A stretch of DNA of 64,000 bases from an uncultured Pelagibacteraceae bacterium. Lineage in GTDB: Bacteria; Pseudomonadota; Alphaproteobacteria; Pelagibacterales; Pelagibacteraceae. The DNA lies in NCBI GenBank assembly GCA_902633335.1, contig CACPFY010000002.1:1-64000 (forward strand), in the 5' to 3' direction. Position 1 is the stretch's first letter. Each line of letters opens with the position of its first letter. Both the position numbers and the translations under genes were made by a program. Of the stretch, positions 50,221 to 59,818 are shown piece after piece. Under the pieces are notes generated by a model, which was given only the letters and a program-made list of their open reading frames with translations, searched no databases and had not been told where the DNA came from.

Positions 50221-51741
50221 CTAAGATAATATTTTTGGCAGCAAAACTTCTACTTGTGCTCCCTTTTGATTAATTCTGTTTGACGCTGCTATAGCGCCTT
50301 TATGGAGTTCTACAATGTTTTTAGCAATATTTAAACCCAAGCCTGAGTGCTCACCAAACTTAGACGGTCTATTACTATAAAATCTTTTAAAAATTTTTTG
50401 CGGTGATGCTTCATTAAAACCAGGTCCTTGATCTTTGATGGTCATTACAAAATTATTTGATGTTTCCGTAAGATCAATTTCAATTTTTTGTTTATCATTA
50501 CTAAAGGAAATAGCATTATCAAGTAGATTAGCTATAACTTGCTCTAGTCTATTTTCTATTCCAATAATGGAATATTTTTTTTCATCTTTACTTGAAAAAT
50601 TAGTCAAAATTTCAATTTTTTTATTTTGATTAATAAGATCTTGTTTAAAATCTTCAACCACATTTACTATAATTTTCATCAAATTTACTTTTGACATTTT
50701 TTCTCGAGATAATGAGGCTTCATCTTTAAGCATTTGAGAATAATCAGTTATTAATCTTTCAATTCTTTCTACATCGTGATTAATTATTTCAAATAGCTTA
50801 TTTCTATCTTTCTGATTTTCTGTCTTATCCAAAAGTTCTGATGCGCCTTTTAAGGATGCTAGTGGATTTCTAATTTCATGAGCTAAATCTGTAGAGAAAG
50901 TCTCTGCCCTAGTAGTTCTTTTTTGAAGTTCTTTTGTCATTTCGTCAATTGATTTAGTGAGTTTTCCTACCTCATCTTCCCTTACGAAAAATTTTTGTAT
51001 ATCAATATTTTGATCTGACTTATTTTTAATAGCTTCAGTAAATGAAACCAAAAACCCAATAGGTTTTAAGATATATTTATTAAGGAATAATGAGAAAATC
51101 AAAATAACTAAAGCTATTGCTAAAACAGTTCTTATTATAAAATTTTTTCTTTCTGCGACTGCTATCAAAATATCATTTGCTTCATTAGTTACCACAACAT
51201 AACCAACCACAACGTTTTTTAACTTTAAGTCACTAATAGTACTTACAAAAAAAGTATTATTAATTTCGTTTTCAATAGTTATCGGTTGATCTTTATACTT
51301 GCTTTTAATTATGTTGGTTATTGAATTTTTTTCAGAGCCTTTATTCGATAATGGTTTTATTTTAGTATCTTTTTTTTCCACTCCTTCCTCTATGACTTCA
51401 TCCGACTTTTCAAAAACGCTGGTATCTAAATCCAATATATTTGTGTCTCCTATTAGCTTACCATTCTTAGAAAAAAATTGAACTCTATCTAGGCCCTGAA
51501 AAAGAAATCTTGTAGATAGCAAAAATTGGTTTATACCTTTTTTGTTAAACTCTACTCCTAGTCTTTCAATATGATCTGAAGTATTGTTTATTATTATGAA
51601 ATGACTTGCTGAAACTTTTTTAACTAAATTTGGCTGTATTGCGTTAAGGTAAAGTATTGTGAATAAACCTAAAACAGAAAAAATAGATAAGTTAAATAGT
51701 AAAAATTTCCTTAAAATTGAAGATGTTTTTTTCTTTTTCAT
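50221..51741 (-). CDS. chvG: Sensor histidine kinase ChvG
   Basis: A 506-residue membrane kinase. There are helices near residues 15-32 and about 200-220 around a periplasmic sensing domain, then a HAMP domain. The H-box is TDLAHEIRNPLASLKGASE, followed by N-box NLLDNAISFS, DQGPGF and GLGLNIAK. Its order with chvI and the stimulus-sensing periplasmic region match ChvG/ExoS, which senses acidity or envelope stress. It abuts chvI. Confidence 0.88.
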   Translation of the reverse strand: MKKKKTSSILRKFLLFNLSIFSVLGLFTILYLNAIQPNLVKKVSASHFIIINNTSDHIERLGVEFNKKGINQFLLSTRFLFQGLDRVQFFSKNGKLIGDTNILDLDTSVFEKSDEVIEEGVEKKDTKIKPLSNKGSEKNSITNIIKSKYKDQPITIENEINNTFFVSTISDLKLKNVVVGYVVVTNEANDILIAVAERKNFIIRTVLAIALVILIFSLFLNKYILKPIGFLVSFTEAIKNKSDQNIDIQKFFVREDEVGKLTKSIDEMTKELQKRTTRAETFSTDLAHEIRNPLASLKGASELLDKTENQKDRNKLFEIINHDVERIERLITDYSQMLKDEASLSREKMSKVNLMKIIVNVVEDFKQDLINQNKKIEILTNFSSKDEKKYSIIGIENRLEQVIANLLDNAISFSNDKQKIEIDLTETSNNFVMTIKDQGPGFNEASPQKIFKRFYSNRPSKFGEHSGLGLNIAKNIVELHKGAIAASNRINQKGAQVEVLLPKILS

Positions 51742-52439
51742 TAACTAACATTCCATCTATATCCACTTCCGTATCTTGTTTCAATTGCTGAAAATTTTTC
51801 ATCTACTCTTTTAAATTTCTTACGAATTCTTTTAACATGGCTATCGATAGTCCTATCTTCGATTTCAGTGTTTTCTTTGTAAGCAATATCCATTAAATGA
51901 GCTCTTTCTTTAATTACACCTGGTCTTTTAGCTAATTCTTTGACTATTAAAAATTCTGTTGTAGTAAGCTTATCTGGGAGTGCTTTGCCGTTCCATTCAC
52001 ATTCTAGTTGAGAAGGATCCAACTTCAATTTTCCGTGAGTTATAATATTTTTGGTATCTTCCACATTATCTATTTTTTTTCTTAACTGAACTCTAATTCT
52101 TTCGACCAAAACTTTCATTGAAAAACCGCCAGACTTTTTTACAAAATCGTCTGCTCCAAGTTTTAAGCCAAGTAACTCATCTACCTCTTCATCTTTTGAA
52201 GTTAAAAAAATTATAGGTATAGACATTTTTTTCCTTACCTTTTTTAGTAATTCTTCCCCATCCATTCTGGGCATTTTTATATCTAAAATCGCTAAATCAG
52301 GAGGATTTCTTGTAAGACCTATTAATGCAGACTCTCCATCGATGTAAGTCTGGACTTTAAAACCTTCTCTCTCTAAAGCAATGCTGATACTAGTTAAAAG
52401 ATTTCTATCGTCATCTACTAAAGCAATTGTATGGCTCAT
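51741..52439 (-). CDS. chvI: Response regulator ChvI (OmpR family)
   Basis: A 232-residue regulator with an N-terminal receiver (ALVDDDRNLL, phospho-Asp in LAILDIKMPRMDG, LTSKDEE) and a C-terminal winged-helix DNA-binding domain ending RYGSGYRWNVS. The receiver's usual Lys-Pro motif after GADDF is replaced by KKSGGFS, which adds two residues and removes the cis-Pro. Its text is otherwise very close to alphaproteobacterial ChvI. Confidence 0.92.
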   Translation of the reverse strand: MSHTIALVDDDRNLLTSISIALEREGFKVQTYIDGESALIGLTRNPPDLAILDIKMPRMDGEELLKKVRKKMSIPIIFLTSKDEEVDELLGLKLGADDFVKKSGGFSMKVLVERIRVQLRKKIDNVEDTKNIITHGKLKLDPSQLECEWNGKALPDKLTTTEFLIVKELAKRPGVIKERAHLMDIAYKENTEIEDRTIDSHVKRIRKKFKRVDEKFSAIETRYGSGYRWNVS

Positions 52440-52489
52440 ATTTAACTTTTCATAATTAAATTGTCAAAATTTAGGCGACAACATATTTA

Positions 52490-55273
52490 TTAGTGGGCTT
52501 CACCCCAGTTATATCCTGAATTCACACTTACTTCCAATGGAATAGAAAACATATGATGTTCAGAAGTTGATACTGAGGTCATAACCTTTTTTATAAATTT
52601 CTCATTGTTTATTTGATCTTTTATTGGACTTTCAAAAACAAGCTCGTCATGGATCTGAAGCAACATTTTAGAACTTATTTTTTTTTCTTTTTCTGTAACC
52701 CTATCAATTTCGATCATCGCTAACCTAATAATGTCTGCAGCAGATCCTTGGATTGGAGCATTTATTGCAGCCCTTTCCTGAAATGATCTTATACTAAAAT
52801 TTCTATCATTTATACTTCTCAAATGAATTCTTCTTCCAAAAATATTGTTTACGTATCCGTTTTTTCTACAAAAATTTATTGTACTGTTCATATAGTCTTT
52901 GATTTCTGGAAATTTTTTAAAGTATTGATTTATAAAATCTTGTGCTTCTTGGTTTGAAACTGAAATTTGTTTTGCTAAGCCATATTGAGTAATTCCATAT
53001 ATAATACCAAAATTTATTGCCTTTGCTTTTCTTCTTAAATCTTCATTAACTTTGTTAATGGGAACACCAAAAACTTGGCTGGCTGTTAGAGAGTGAATAT
53101 CCTCGTTATTCTTAAAGGCTTTTTTTAGTTCCTTTACATCTGCCATATCAGCAAGTATTCGCATTTCAATTTGATTGTAATCAGCCGAAATAAGTATATT
53201 ACCTTTGTCTGCAATGAACGCTTTTCTAATTTCTTTGCCGTCCGCTGACTTAATTGGAATATTCTGTAAATTAGGGTCACTTGATGCAAGTCTACCAGTA
53301 TTTGTAGCTGCTAACAAAAATGAAGTGTGAACTCTTTTAGTTTTTTTATTTATGTGGTCTTGTAATGCATCAGTATAAGTGCTTTTTAATTTAGAGTCTT
53401 GTCTCCATTCCATGATAAGTTTTGGAAATTTGTGGCCTGTTAATGCGAGGTCCTCAAGTACTTTAGCGCTAGTTGCGAGGCTACCTTTTTTTGTTTTTTT
53501 GAGTTTAGCAATTTTTAAATCATTATAAATTATCTCTCCCAATTGTTTAGGAGAACCTATGTTGAATTTTTTTTTTGAAATTTTATAAATTTCTTTTTCT
53601 TTTTCAATTAATCTTTCTTGAAATTTTTTAGATAATTTTTTCAAATAAAGATCATCGATTTTGATTCCACTCATTTCCAATTTAGATAATAATTTAATCA
53701 TTGGTTTTTCAAATACCTCGTATATTTTATTGAGTTTTTCGCTGTCCAACCTATCTTTTAAAATGTTATAAAGACGTAAAGTAATGTCGGCGTCTTCGGC
53801 AGCATATTTTGTAGCATCTTTAAGATTAACATCAGAAAAATTTAATTGTTTTTTTCCAGAACCAACAACTTCTTTATACGAAATTGTTTTATGACCCAGG
53901 TGTATTTCAGACAGAGTATCCATATTATGTCTATTGTTTCCAGCATCTAAGGTATACGAAAGAAGCATTGTATCCTCTATCGGCTCAATATTAATTCCGT
54001 ATTTTTTAAAAATCATAAAGTCATATTTTATATTTTGACCAATTTTTTTTATACTTGGGTCTTCAAGAATATTTTTTAATTTTTTAATTACAAATTCTTT
54101 GCTTAAACTTTTTACTTTCTTATGTGCAACAGGTATGTAATAAGCTTTATTGTCATCATAACTAAAAGATATGCCTACGAGCTCAGCATCTATAGGATTG
54201 AGAGAAGTAGTCTCACAGTCGACTGATATCAATGATTTTTCGTTTAATTTTTTTATTAATTCATCTAAATCAATTTCTTTAAGTATATTTTTATAATTAT
54301 TAGCGTCGATTTTTGATATTTTGTTTTTAATTTTATTTTCATTTTCATTTTCATTTTTTAGGCTTTCAGTAGTTTTACCATAGAAACTTATTGCTTGGCT
54401 TAACAATCTATTAAATTCCATTTCTCTTAAGAAATTAAACAGAGTATCTTTGTTTACATCTTTTAAAATAAAACTGCTTAATTCATCTTTTACTGGAACA
54501 TCAGATTTTAAAGTTACTAATTCTCTACTCAATAAAGCCTTGTCTTTATTTTCTAATAGTGTTTCTCTCCTTTTGTTTTGTTTAATCTCAGAAGCTTTGT
54601 TTAATAAAATATCTAGGTTTTTATATTTTGTTATCAACTCTGCAGCAGTTTTTATTCCAATTCCAGGGACGCCTGGAATATTATCGGAAGAGTCCCCAGC
54701 TAAAGATTGAACGTCTATAACTTGACTCGGCTTCACTCCAAACTTTTCTATAACTTCTTTTTCGCCAATAACTTTACTTTTCATTGGATCATATAATCTT
54801 ATATCCTTTGAAACGAGTTGCATTAAATCTTTATCTGATGAAATGACTGTAACTTTTGCTCCTAATTTTGTAATCTGTTTCGCATAAGTAGCTATTAAAT
54901 CATCAGCCTCATAATTTAAAAGCTCAATTGATGGTAAGTTAAAAGCTTTTACAGATTTTCTTATATATTCAAATTGAGGTGCTAAGTCCTCTGGTGCTTC
55001 ACTTCTATTTGCCTTATAATCTTTATAAATCTGATTTCTAAAATTTTTTCTTGCTGAATCGAAAATTACAGCAAAGTGAGTAGGTTTCTCTTCACTGTCA
55101 TCTGCTCTTGCGTCTTCTAAAAGTTTGAAAAGCATAGAGCAGAATCCGCTGACTGCTCCAGTTGGCAAACCATCACTTTTTCTTGAAAGAGGTGGCAAAG
55201 CGTAATAAGCTCTAAAAATATAACCTGAGCCATCAATTAAATAAAAATGATCTGACTTTTTAATTTTGCTCAT
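52490..55273 (-). CDS. polA: DNA polymerase I
   Basis: A 927-residue three-domain protein. A 5'-nuclease domain (about 1-290, YLIDGSGYIFRAYYALPP, SLAGDSSDNIPGVPGIG), a 3'-5' exonuclease domain (about 330-510, VDCETTSLNP) and a family A polymerase (ADYNQIEMRILADM, KAINFGIIYG, LQIHDELVFE). All catalytic Asp/Glu residues are in place. It fills gaps and removes RNA primers. Confidence 0.97.
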   Translation of the reverse strand: MSKIKKSDHFYLIDGSGYIFRAYYALPPLSRKSDGLPTGAVSGFCSMLFKLLEDARADDSEEKPTHFAVIFDSARKNFRNQIYKDYKANRSEAPEDLAPQFEYIRKSVKAFNLPSIELLNYEADDLIATYAKQITKLGAKVTVISSDKDLMQLVSKDIRLYDPMKSKVIGEKEVIEKFGVKPSQVIDVQSLAGDSSDNIPGVPGIGIKTAAELITKYKNLDILLNKASEIKQNKRRETLLENKDKALLSRELVTLKSDVPVKDELSSFILKDVNKDTLFNFLREMEFNRLLSQAISFYGKTTESLKNENENENKIKNKISKIDANNYKNILKEIDLDELIKKLNEKSLISVDCETTSLNPIDAELVGISFSYDDNKAYYIPVAHKKVKSLSKEFVIKKLKNILEDPSIKKIGQNIKYDFMIFKKYGINIEPIEDTMLLSYTLDAGNNRHNMDTLSEIHLGHKTISYKEVVGSGKKQLNFSDVNLKDATKYAAEDADITLRLYNILKDRLDSEKLNKIYEVFEKPMIKLLSKLEMSGIKIDDLYLKKLSKKFQERLIEKEKEIYKISKKKFNIGSPKQLGEIIYNDLKIAKLKKTKKGSLATSAKVLEDLALTGHKFPKLIMEWRQDSKLKSTYTDALQDHINKKTKRVHTSFLLAATNTGRLASSDPNLQNIPIKSADGKEIRKAFIADKGNILISADYNQIEMRILADMADVKELKKAFKNNEDIHSLTASQVFGVPINKVNEDLRRKAKAINFGIIYGITQYGLAKQISVSNQEAQDFINQYFKKFPEIKDYMNSTINFCRKNGYVNNIFGRRIHLRSINDRNFSIRSFQERAAINAPIQGSAADIIRLAMIEIDRVTEKEKKISSKMLLQIHDELVFESPIKDQINNEKFIKKVMTSVSTSEHHMFSIPLEVSVNSGYNWGEAH

Positions 55274-55312
55274 AATTTATAATACCTAAATTTAATGTTA
55301 TATTAAAATTTT

Positions 55313-56245
55313 ATGATGAAAACTGCTTTATCTGTTGAAAACCTTTCAAAAGTATATTTACGAGATAAAAAAAAGGGTCCTGGGATAAATGCGTTGAATA
55401 ATATTACTCTTGAAGTGAAGCAAGGTGAGATTTTTGGTTTATTAGGACCTAACGGAGCGGGCAAAACAACATTTTTAAGTATTTTAGCTGGCACAGTTGT
55501 CAAAACTAAAGGCAAGGTAAATGTTTGGGGATTCGATCTTGATAAAAATCCAAGACAAGTAAGAGCTTCAATTGGAATAGTGCCTCAAGAAGTGAATTTA
55601 GATGCTTTTTTTAGTCCAAAAAAATTACTTGATTTGCAGGCAGGTCTTTATGGAATTAAAAATAGTCAAAAAATAACTGAGACGATTTTAAATCTAGTTT
55701 CATTAAATGAACAAGCTAACAGTTACTCTAGAAATTTGTCGGGAGGTATGAAAAGAAGATTATTAATTGCCAAGGCAATGGTTCACCAGCCGCCAATTCT
55801 TGTTTTGGATGAGCCAACTGCAGGGGTTGATGTTGAGTTAAGAAAAAACTTATGGGAAAATGTAAAACAACTTAACAAGATAGGTGTTACAATAATTTTA
55901 ACTACTCACTACTTATTCGAGGCTCAAGAAATGTGTAATCGAATAGCAATTATAAATAAAGGTAATTTGGTGGCCTTAGATACAACAAAGAAACTTTTAG
56001 AAAGAATAAAAACGAAAAAAATTACATTTAAACTTAAAGAATTTGACTCAAATCTTGTTCTCAAATTACCGCATGTAAAGTTTTCAATTGAGTCAAAAGA
56101 CTCGATTTCGGTAAATTACGAAAAAGAGACAATTGACTTTGAACAATTAATAAATTATTTAAAAGAAAAAAACTTGAAAATACTTGATATTTCAATAGAC
56201 GAGGGTAACCTAGAAGATGTTTTTATTCAGTTAACAAAAAACTAG
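55313..56245 (+). CDS. ABC-2-type ABC transporter ATP-binding protein, no adjacent permease
   Basis: A 310-residue ATPase with Walker A LLGPNGAGKTTF, signature LSGGMKRR, Walker B ILVLDEPTAGVD and H-loop TTHYLFEAQ. The C-terminal extension (about 225-310) is the one seen with drug/polysaccharide ABC-2 exporters. It is divergent from polA and the next gene is bioY, so its permease is not here. Start MMKTALSVENLSK at 55313 or the next Met (55316). Confidence 0.87.
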   Translation: MMKTALSVENLSKVYLRDKKKGPGINALNNITLEVKQGEIFGLLGPNGAGKTTFLSILAGTVVKTKGKVNVWGFDLDKNPRQVRASIGIVPQEVNLDAFFSPKKLLDLQAGLYGIKNSQKITETILNLVSLNEQANSYSRNLSGGMKRRLLIAKAMVHQPPILVLDEPTAGVDVELRKNLWENVKQLNKIGVTIILTTHYLFEAQEMCNRIAIINKGNLVALDTTKKLLERIKTKKITFKLKEFDSNLVLKLPHVKFSIESKDSISVNYEKETIDFEQLINYLKEKNLKILDISIDEGNLEDVFIQLTKN

Positions 56246-56276
56246 ATAATTTCTTTAAATAAAGGTAAATTATATA

Positions 56277-56840
56277 ATGGAGTCGGTAAAAAATTTAAAA
56301 CATGTTAAAATTTTAAAATATTTTTTAATTATTTTAGTTAGTTCAACTCTTCTAGCTATTTCAGCAAAATTAAAAATACCCTTTTATCCTGTTCCAATGA
56401 CTATGCAGACATTTATAGTTCTTTTAATTGGTGTATGCTTTGGTTGGAAATTAGGAGGCACAATTATCACTTTTTATTTATTGGAAGGTATAATTGGATT
56501 ACCTGTTTTTTCAGGAACGCCAGAAAAAGGTTTAGGTATAGTATACTTTGTTGGGCCGACAATGGGATACCTATTAGGATTTGTATTTGCAGGGATGCTT
56601 AGCGGCATTTTTAAATTTAATAAAAATATTATTTTGAATTTCTTAAAGTTAGTTTGTAGCGTAAGTATTATTTATATTTTGGGAATAGTATGGCTTGGAA
56701 CTCTAATAGGTTGGGATAAACCTATAATTAATTTAGGAGTAACACCCTTTTTATTAGCGGAGCTTTTTAAAATAAGTTTACTTACTGTTATTATAACTTT
56801 ATTTAGTGACAAATTATCTAATCTTAAAAATTGGTTTTAG
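56277..56840 (+). CDS. bioY: Biotin transporter BioY
   Basis: A 187-residue membrane protein with about six helices, beginning after a short basic segment. KIPFYPVPMTMQTFIVLLIG is the BioY substrate-binding region, and GWDKPIINLGVTPFLLAELFK is the conserved C-terminal part. It is the S component of ECF biotin importers and can work alone. No bioMN partners lie nearby, in line with reliance on imported biotin. Confidence 0.92.
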   Translation: MESVKNLKHVKILKYFLIILVSSTLLAISAKLKIPFYPVPMTMQTFIVLLIGVCFGWKLGGTIITFYLLEGIIGLPVFSGTPEKGLGIVYFVGPTMGYLLGFVFAGMLSGIFKFNKNIILNFLKLVCSVSIIYILGIVWLGTLIGWDKPIINLGVTPFLLAELFKISLLTVIITLFSDKLSNLKNWF

Positions 56841-56842
56841 TT

Positions 56843-57415
56843 TTATCTCGGCGATCTTTTAGATAAAATTCTTTGCAATGTTCTTCTGTGCATCTTTAGG
56901 CGTCTAGCTGTTTCAGAAACATTTCTGTTACATAACTCAAAAACTCTATGAATATGTTCCCATTTCACTCTATCGGCTGACATTGGATTTTCGGGTGGTT
57001 TAGCTTTCGACTCTGGTGCAGCTAGTAAAGCTGATTCGACATCATCTGCATCAACTGGTTTTGCAATATAATCAATGGCGCCGGCTTTCACGGCGGCTAC
57101 CGCCGTCGGCAAATTTCCATATCCTGTAAGCATTACAATACGTGCGTCTGACTTGTTCTTAGAAAGCTCTTTAATAACGTCCAGGCCATTGCCATCTTCT
57201 AACCTTAAGTCAACTACAGCGAAATTTGGAGGCGATTTTCTCACTATTTCAAGGCCTTCTGACACTGTTTTGGCTTCCTTCACCATAAAACCCTTTTTCT
57301 CCATAGCTCTGGATAATCTACCCCTAAGAGGATCGTCATCATCGAGGATTAACAAGGATTTATCTTGAAAATCACTAAGATTTAGCTGTGGAGTTTGTAA
57401 ATTAGTCTTTCTCAT
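56843..57415 (-). CDS. regA: Response regulator RegA (PrrA/ActR)
   Basis: A 190-residue regulator: receiver domain with LILDDDDPLRGRL, phospho-Asp in AVVDLRLEDGNG, TGYGNLPTAVAAVKAGAIDYIAKP, a proline linker and a C-terminal Fis-type helix-turn-helix (SETARRLKMHRRTLQRILSK). It is near-canonical for the redox regulator RegA. Its sensor RegB is 3.3 kb away beyond the polyamine genes. Convergent with bioY. Confidence 0.95.
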   Translation of the reverse strand: MRKTNLQTPQLNLSDFQDKSLLILDDDDPLRGRLSRAMEKKGFMVKEAKTVSEGLEIVRKSPPNFAVVDLRLEDGNGLDVIKELSKNKSDARIVMLTGYGNLPTAVAAVKAGAIDYIAKPVDADDVESALLAAPESKAKPPENPMSADRVKWEHIHRVFELCNRNVSETARRLKMHRRTLQRILSKRSPR

Positions 57416-57443
57416 GAGTATCTATATGGGCACTCTAAGGGTA

Positions 57444-57461
57444 TTTTCAACCAGTTGAAAA
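57444..57461. repeat. Inverted repeat in the regA-decarboxylase spacer
   Basis: TTTTCAAC-CA-GTTGAAAA is a perfect eight-base dyad in the 177-base divergent spacer, 28 bases upstream of the regA start. It could be an operator for either gene or part of a leader RNA. The rest of the spacer is A/T-rich; I see no clear riboswitch, and a Shine-Dalgarno-like GGGGGA lies just before the decarboxylase start. Confidence 0.4.
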
Positions 57462-57592
57462 AAGATTCTAACATGTCAGCTATGCATTTTTTTCTTTACA
57501 TAAGGTGAAAAAACACTAAATACAGAACAAATAAGAGTTTTTTATAAATTTTTTGAAAGCTCTTTTGTGTTAATTAATGGGGGACACATGAA

Positions 57593-58771
57593 ATGGAAAA
57601 ATTTAGTAACGTTAACGAATTAGTTAACACACTTAAACCAGTAAATCCTGTATACTGTATACGTCCAGATACCATTAAAAATTCAATAAAAATCTTTAAA
57701 GAAAAGTTTCCGGGCAAAATTCTATATGCCGTTAAAACTAATCCAAATGAATATGTGCTTAAACAAATTATTAAAAATGGTGTGGATAGATTTGATGTTG
57801 CATCAATTAATGAGGTTAAGCTTATAAGAAAAATTAGCCCTAAATCTAAATTATACTTTATGCATCCAATTAAAAGTAGAGAAGATATTGCGTCTGCATA
57901 TTTTGATTATAACGTAAAAGATTTTTCTTTGGACACAAAGGAAGAATTAATGAAAATTTTAGACTCTACAAGAAATGCAAAAGATTTGAATTTATTTGTA
58001 AGAGTTGCAGTCTCTAATGAACATGCGGAATTAGATCTGTCAAGAAAATTTGGTGCTTTAACAAGTGAGGCTTTAGGTCTAGTGAGACTTTGTAAACAAC
58101 ATGCAAAAAAATTAGGAGTAAGCTTTCATGTAGGCTCTCAATGTATGCATAAAATTTCTTTTTCAAAAGGATTAAAAGAAATTTCAAATATTATAAGAAA
58201 AACAAAAATTATTCCCGATACTATTAACGTTGGTGGAGGTTTTCCTTCTATATATCCAGATTTAAAACCTGAACCCTTAGAAAATTACTTTGATGAGATT
58301 AATCAAGGTTTAAAAAACTTGAAACTTGAAAAAATGCCAGAAGTAATTTGTGAGCCTGGAAGAGCTTTAGTGGCTGAGAGTGGTTCTACTATAGTAAGAG
58401 TAAATCTAAGAAAAAAAGATAAATTATATATAAATGATGGAACATATGGATCTCTATTTGATGCAGGCGTGCCTAATTTTATATTACCTGCAAGATTGAT
58501 TACCAATGGAAGAGTTCAATCAAAAAAGATAACTGCTTTTCAATTCTATGGTCCTACATGTGATAGTCTAGATTATATGAAAGGACCTTTTTTATTACCC
58601 AACAATATTAAGGAAGGTGACTATATTGAGCTTGGACAATTAGGAGCTTATGGACTAACCTTTAGGACTAAGTTTAATGGTTTTTATTCAGATACTATTG
58701 TTGAGCTAAAAGACAAACCTATAATGTCATTATACAATGATACTGGTAAATTTAATTACTTAGTAGCTTAA
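57593..58771 (+). CDS. Ornithine/lysine decarboxylase (fold-type III PLP)
   Basis: A 392-residue alanine-racemase-fold decarboxylase. PLP Lys in KILYAVKTNPNEYVLKQI, SFHVGSQC, GGGFPS, CEPGRALVAESG and the active-site YGPTCDSLD match eukaryote-type ornithine decarboxylases. It makes putrescine (or cadaverine). It heads a three-gene operon with a one-base overlap to the next gene. The GGGGG at 57579-57583 is its Shine-Dalgarno. Confidence 0.88.
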   Translation: MEKFSNVNELVNTLKPVNPVYCIRPDTIKNSIKIFKEKFPGKILYAVKTNPNEYVLKQIIKNGVDRFDVASINEVKLIRKISPKSKLYFMHPIKSREDIASAYFDYNVKDFSLDTKEELMKILDSTRNAKDLNLFVRVAVSNEHAELDLSRKFGALTSEALGLVRLCKQHAKKLGVSFHVGSQCMHKISFSKGLKEISNIIRKTKIIPDTINVGGGFPSIYPDLKPEPLENYFDEINQGLKNLKLEKMPEVICEPGRALVAESGSTIVRVNLRKKDKLYINDGTYGSLFDAGVPNFILPARLITNGRVQSKKITAFQFYGPTCDSLDYMKGPFLLPNNIKEGDYIELGQLGAYGLTFRTKFNGFYSDTIVELKDKPIMSLYNDTGKFNYLVA

Positions 58772-59817
58772 TGAATAAAAAGAATAGTCCTGCTGCGGGG
58801 CATAATAAAAAATCTTTTCTTGATAAACCTGTTGAGCACATAGACATTACAAAGTTTGACGCTAGAGATATAATTGAGTCAATGAGTAAAATGTCTTTTA
58901 CCTCAAGAGATACTGCTAAAGCTTCAAAAATATTTAATGAAATGATTGAAGATAAATCATGTTCAATTTTTTTGACATTAGCGGGCTCAACCTCAGCTGG
59001 TGGTTGTATGAAATTGTATTCAGATTTAGTTAAATACAATATGGTTGATGCTATTGTCGCAACAGGAGCTTCCATTGTAGATATGGACTTTTTTGAAGCC
59101 CTTGGTTTCAAGCACTATCAAGGTTCACAGTTTGAAGATGATACTAAATTAAGGGAAAATTACGTTGATAGAATATACGACACTTATATTGATGAAGAAG
59201 AGTTGCAGGCGTGTGATCAAAAAATATGCGATATTGCAAACTCCTTAGAACCTAGAACCTATACTTCAAGAGAATTTATACATGAAATGGGAAAATATTT
59301 AAAAAAAAATTCAAAAAAAAAAGACTCTTTAATCGAGATCGCCTACGATAATAATGTCCCAATTTTTTGCCCAGCTTTTACAGATAGTTCAGCAGGTTTT
59401 GGATTGGTGATGCACCAGGAGCAAAATCCAAAAAAACACCTAACAATTGACTCTATACGAGAATTTAGAGAATTAACTGAAATTAAACTTAGATCAAAAC
59501 AATCTGGTTTACTGATGATTGGAGGTGGAGTTCCAAAGAATTTTATACAGGACACAGTTGTATGCGCTGAGCTGTTAGGTAAAAAAGTTGATATGCATAA
59601 ATATGCTGTTCAAATAACAGTCGCCGATACAAGAGATGGTGCTTGTAGTAGTTCAACTCTTAAAGAGGCAAGTTCATGGGGTAAAGTTGATGTATCCAAG
59701 GAACAAATGGTTTTTGCCGAGGCGACTAGTGTTTTGCCGTTAATTGCTAGTGATGCTTTTCATCGGCAAAATTGGAAAAAAAGAGACAAAAGAGAATTTT
59801 CTAAAATTTTCAAATAG
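58771..59817 (+). CDS. Deoxyhypusine-synthase-like protein (probable polyamine enzyme)
   Basis: A 348-residue protein of the deoxyhypusine synthase family. LTLAGSTSAGGCMKL, VATGASIVDMDFFEAL, MIGGGVPKNFIQD and SSWGKVDVS, with the active-site Lys, are visible. Bacteria lack eIF5A, the eukaryotic substrate; bacterial homologues are tied to polyamine synthesis, such as homospermidine from putrescine. Lying between a decarboxylase and a ureohydrolase fits that role. It is long for the family at both ends. Confidence 0.85.
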   Translation: MNKKNSPAAGHNKKSFLDKPVEHIDITKFDARDIIESMSKMSFTSRDTAKASKIFNEMIEDKSCSIFLTLAGSTSAGGCMKLYSDLVKYNMVDAIVATGASIVDMDFFEALGFKHYQGSQFEDDTKLRENYVDRIYDTYIDEEELQACDQKICDIANSLEPRTYTSREFIHEMGKYLKKNSKKKDSLIEIAYDNNVPIFCPAFTDSSAGFGLVMHQEQNPKKHLTIDSIREFRELTEIKLRSKQSGLLMIGGGVPKNFIQDTVVCAELLGKKVDMHKYAVQITVADTRDGACSSSTLKEASSWGKVDVSKEQMVFAEATSVLPLIASDAFHRQNWKKRDKREFSKIFK

Positions 59818-59818
59818 A

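Noticed and set aside
57091-57105. GC-rich hairpin CGGCGG-CTA-CCGCCG
   Set aside because: It lies inside regA where it encodes the conserved TAVAAVKAGA helix; coding constraint explains it.
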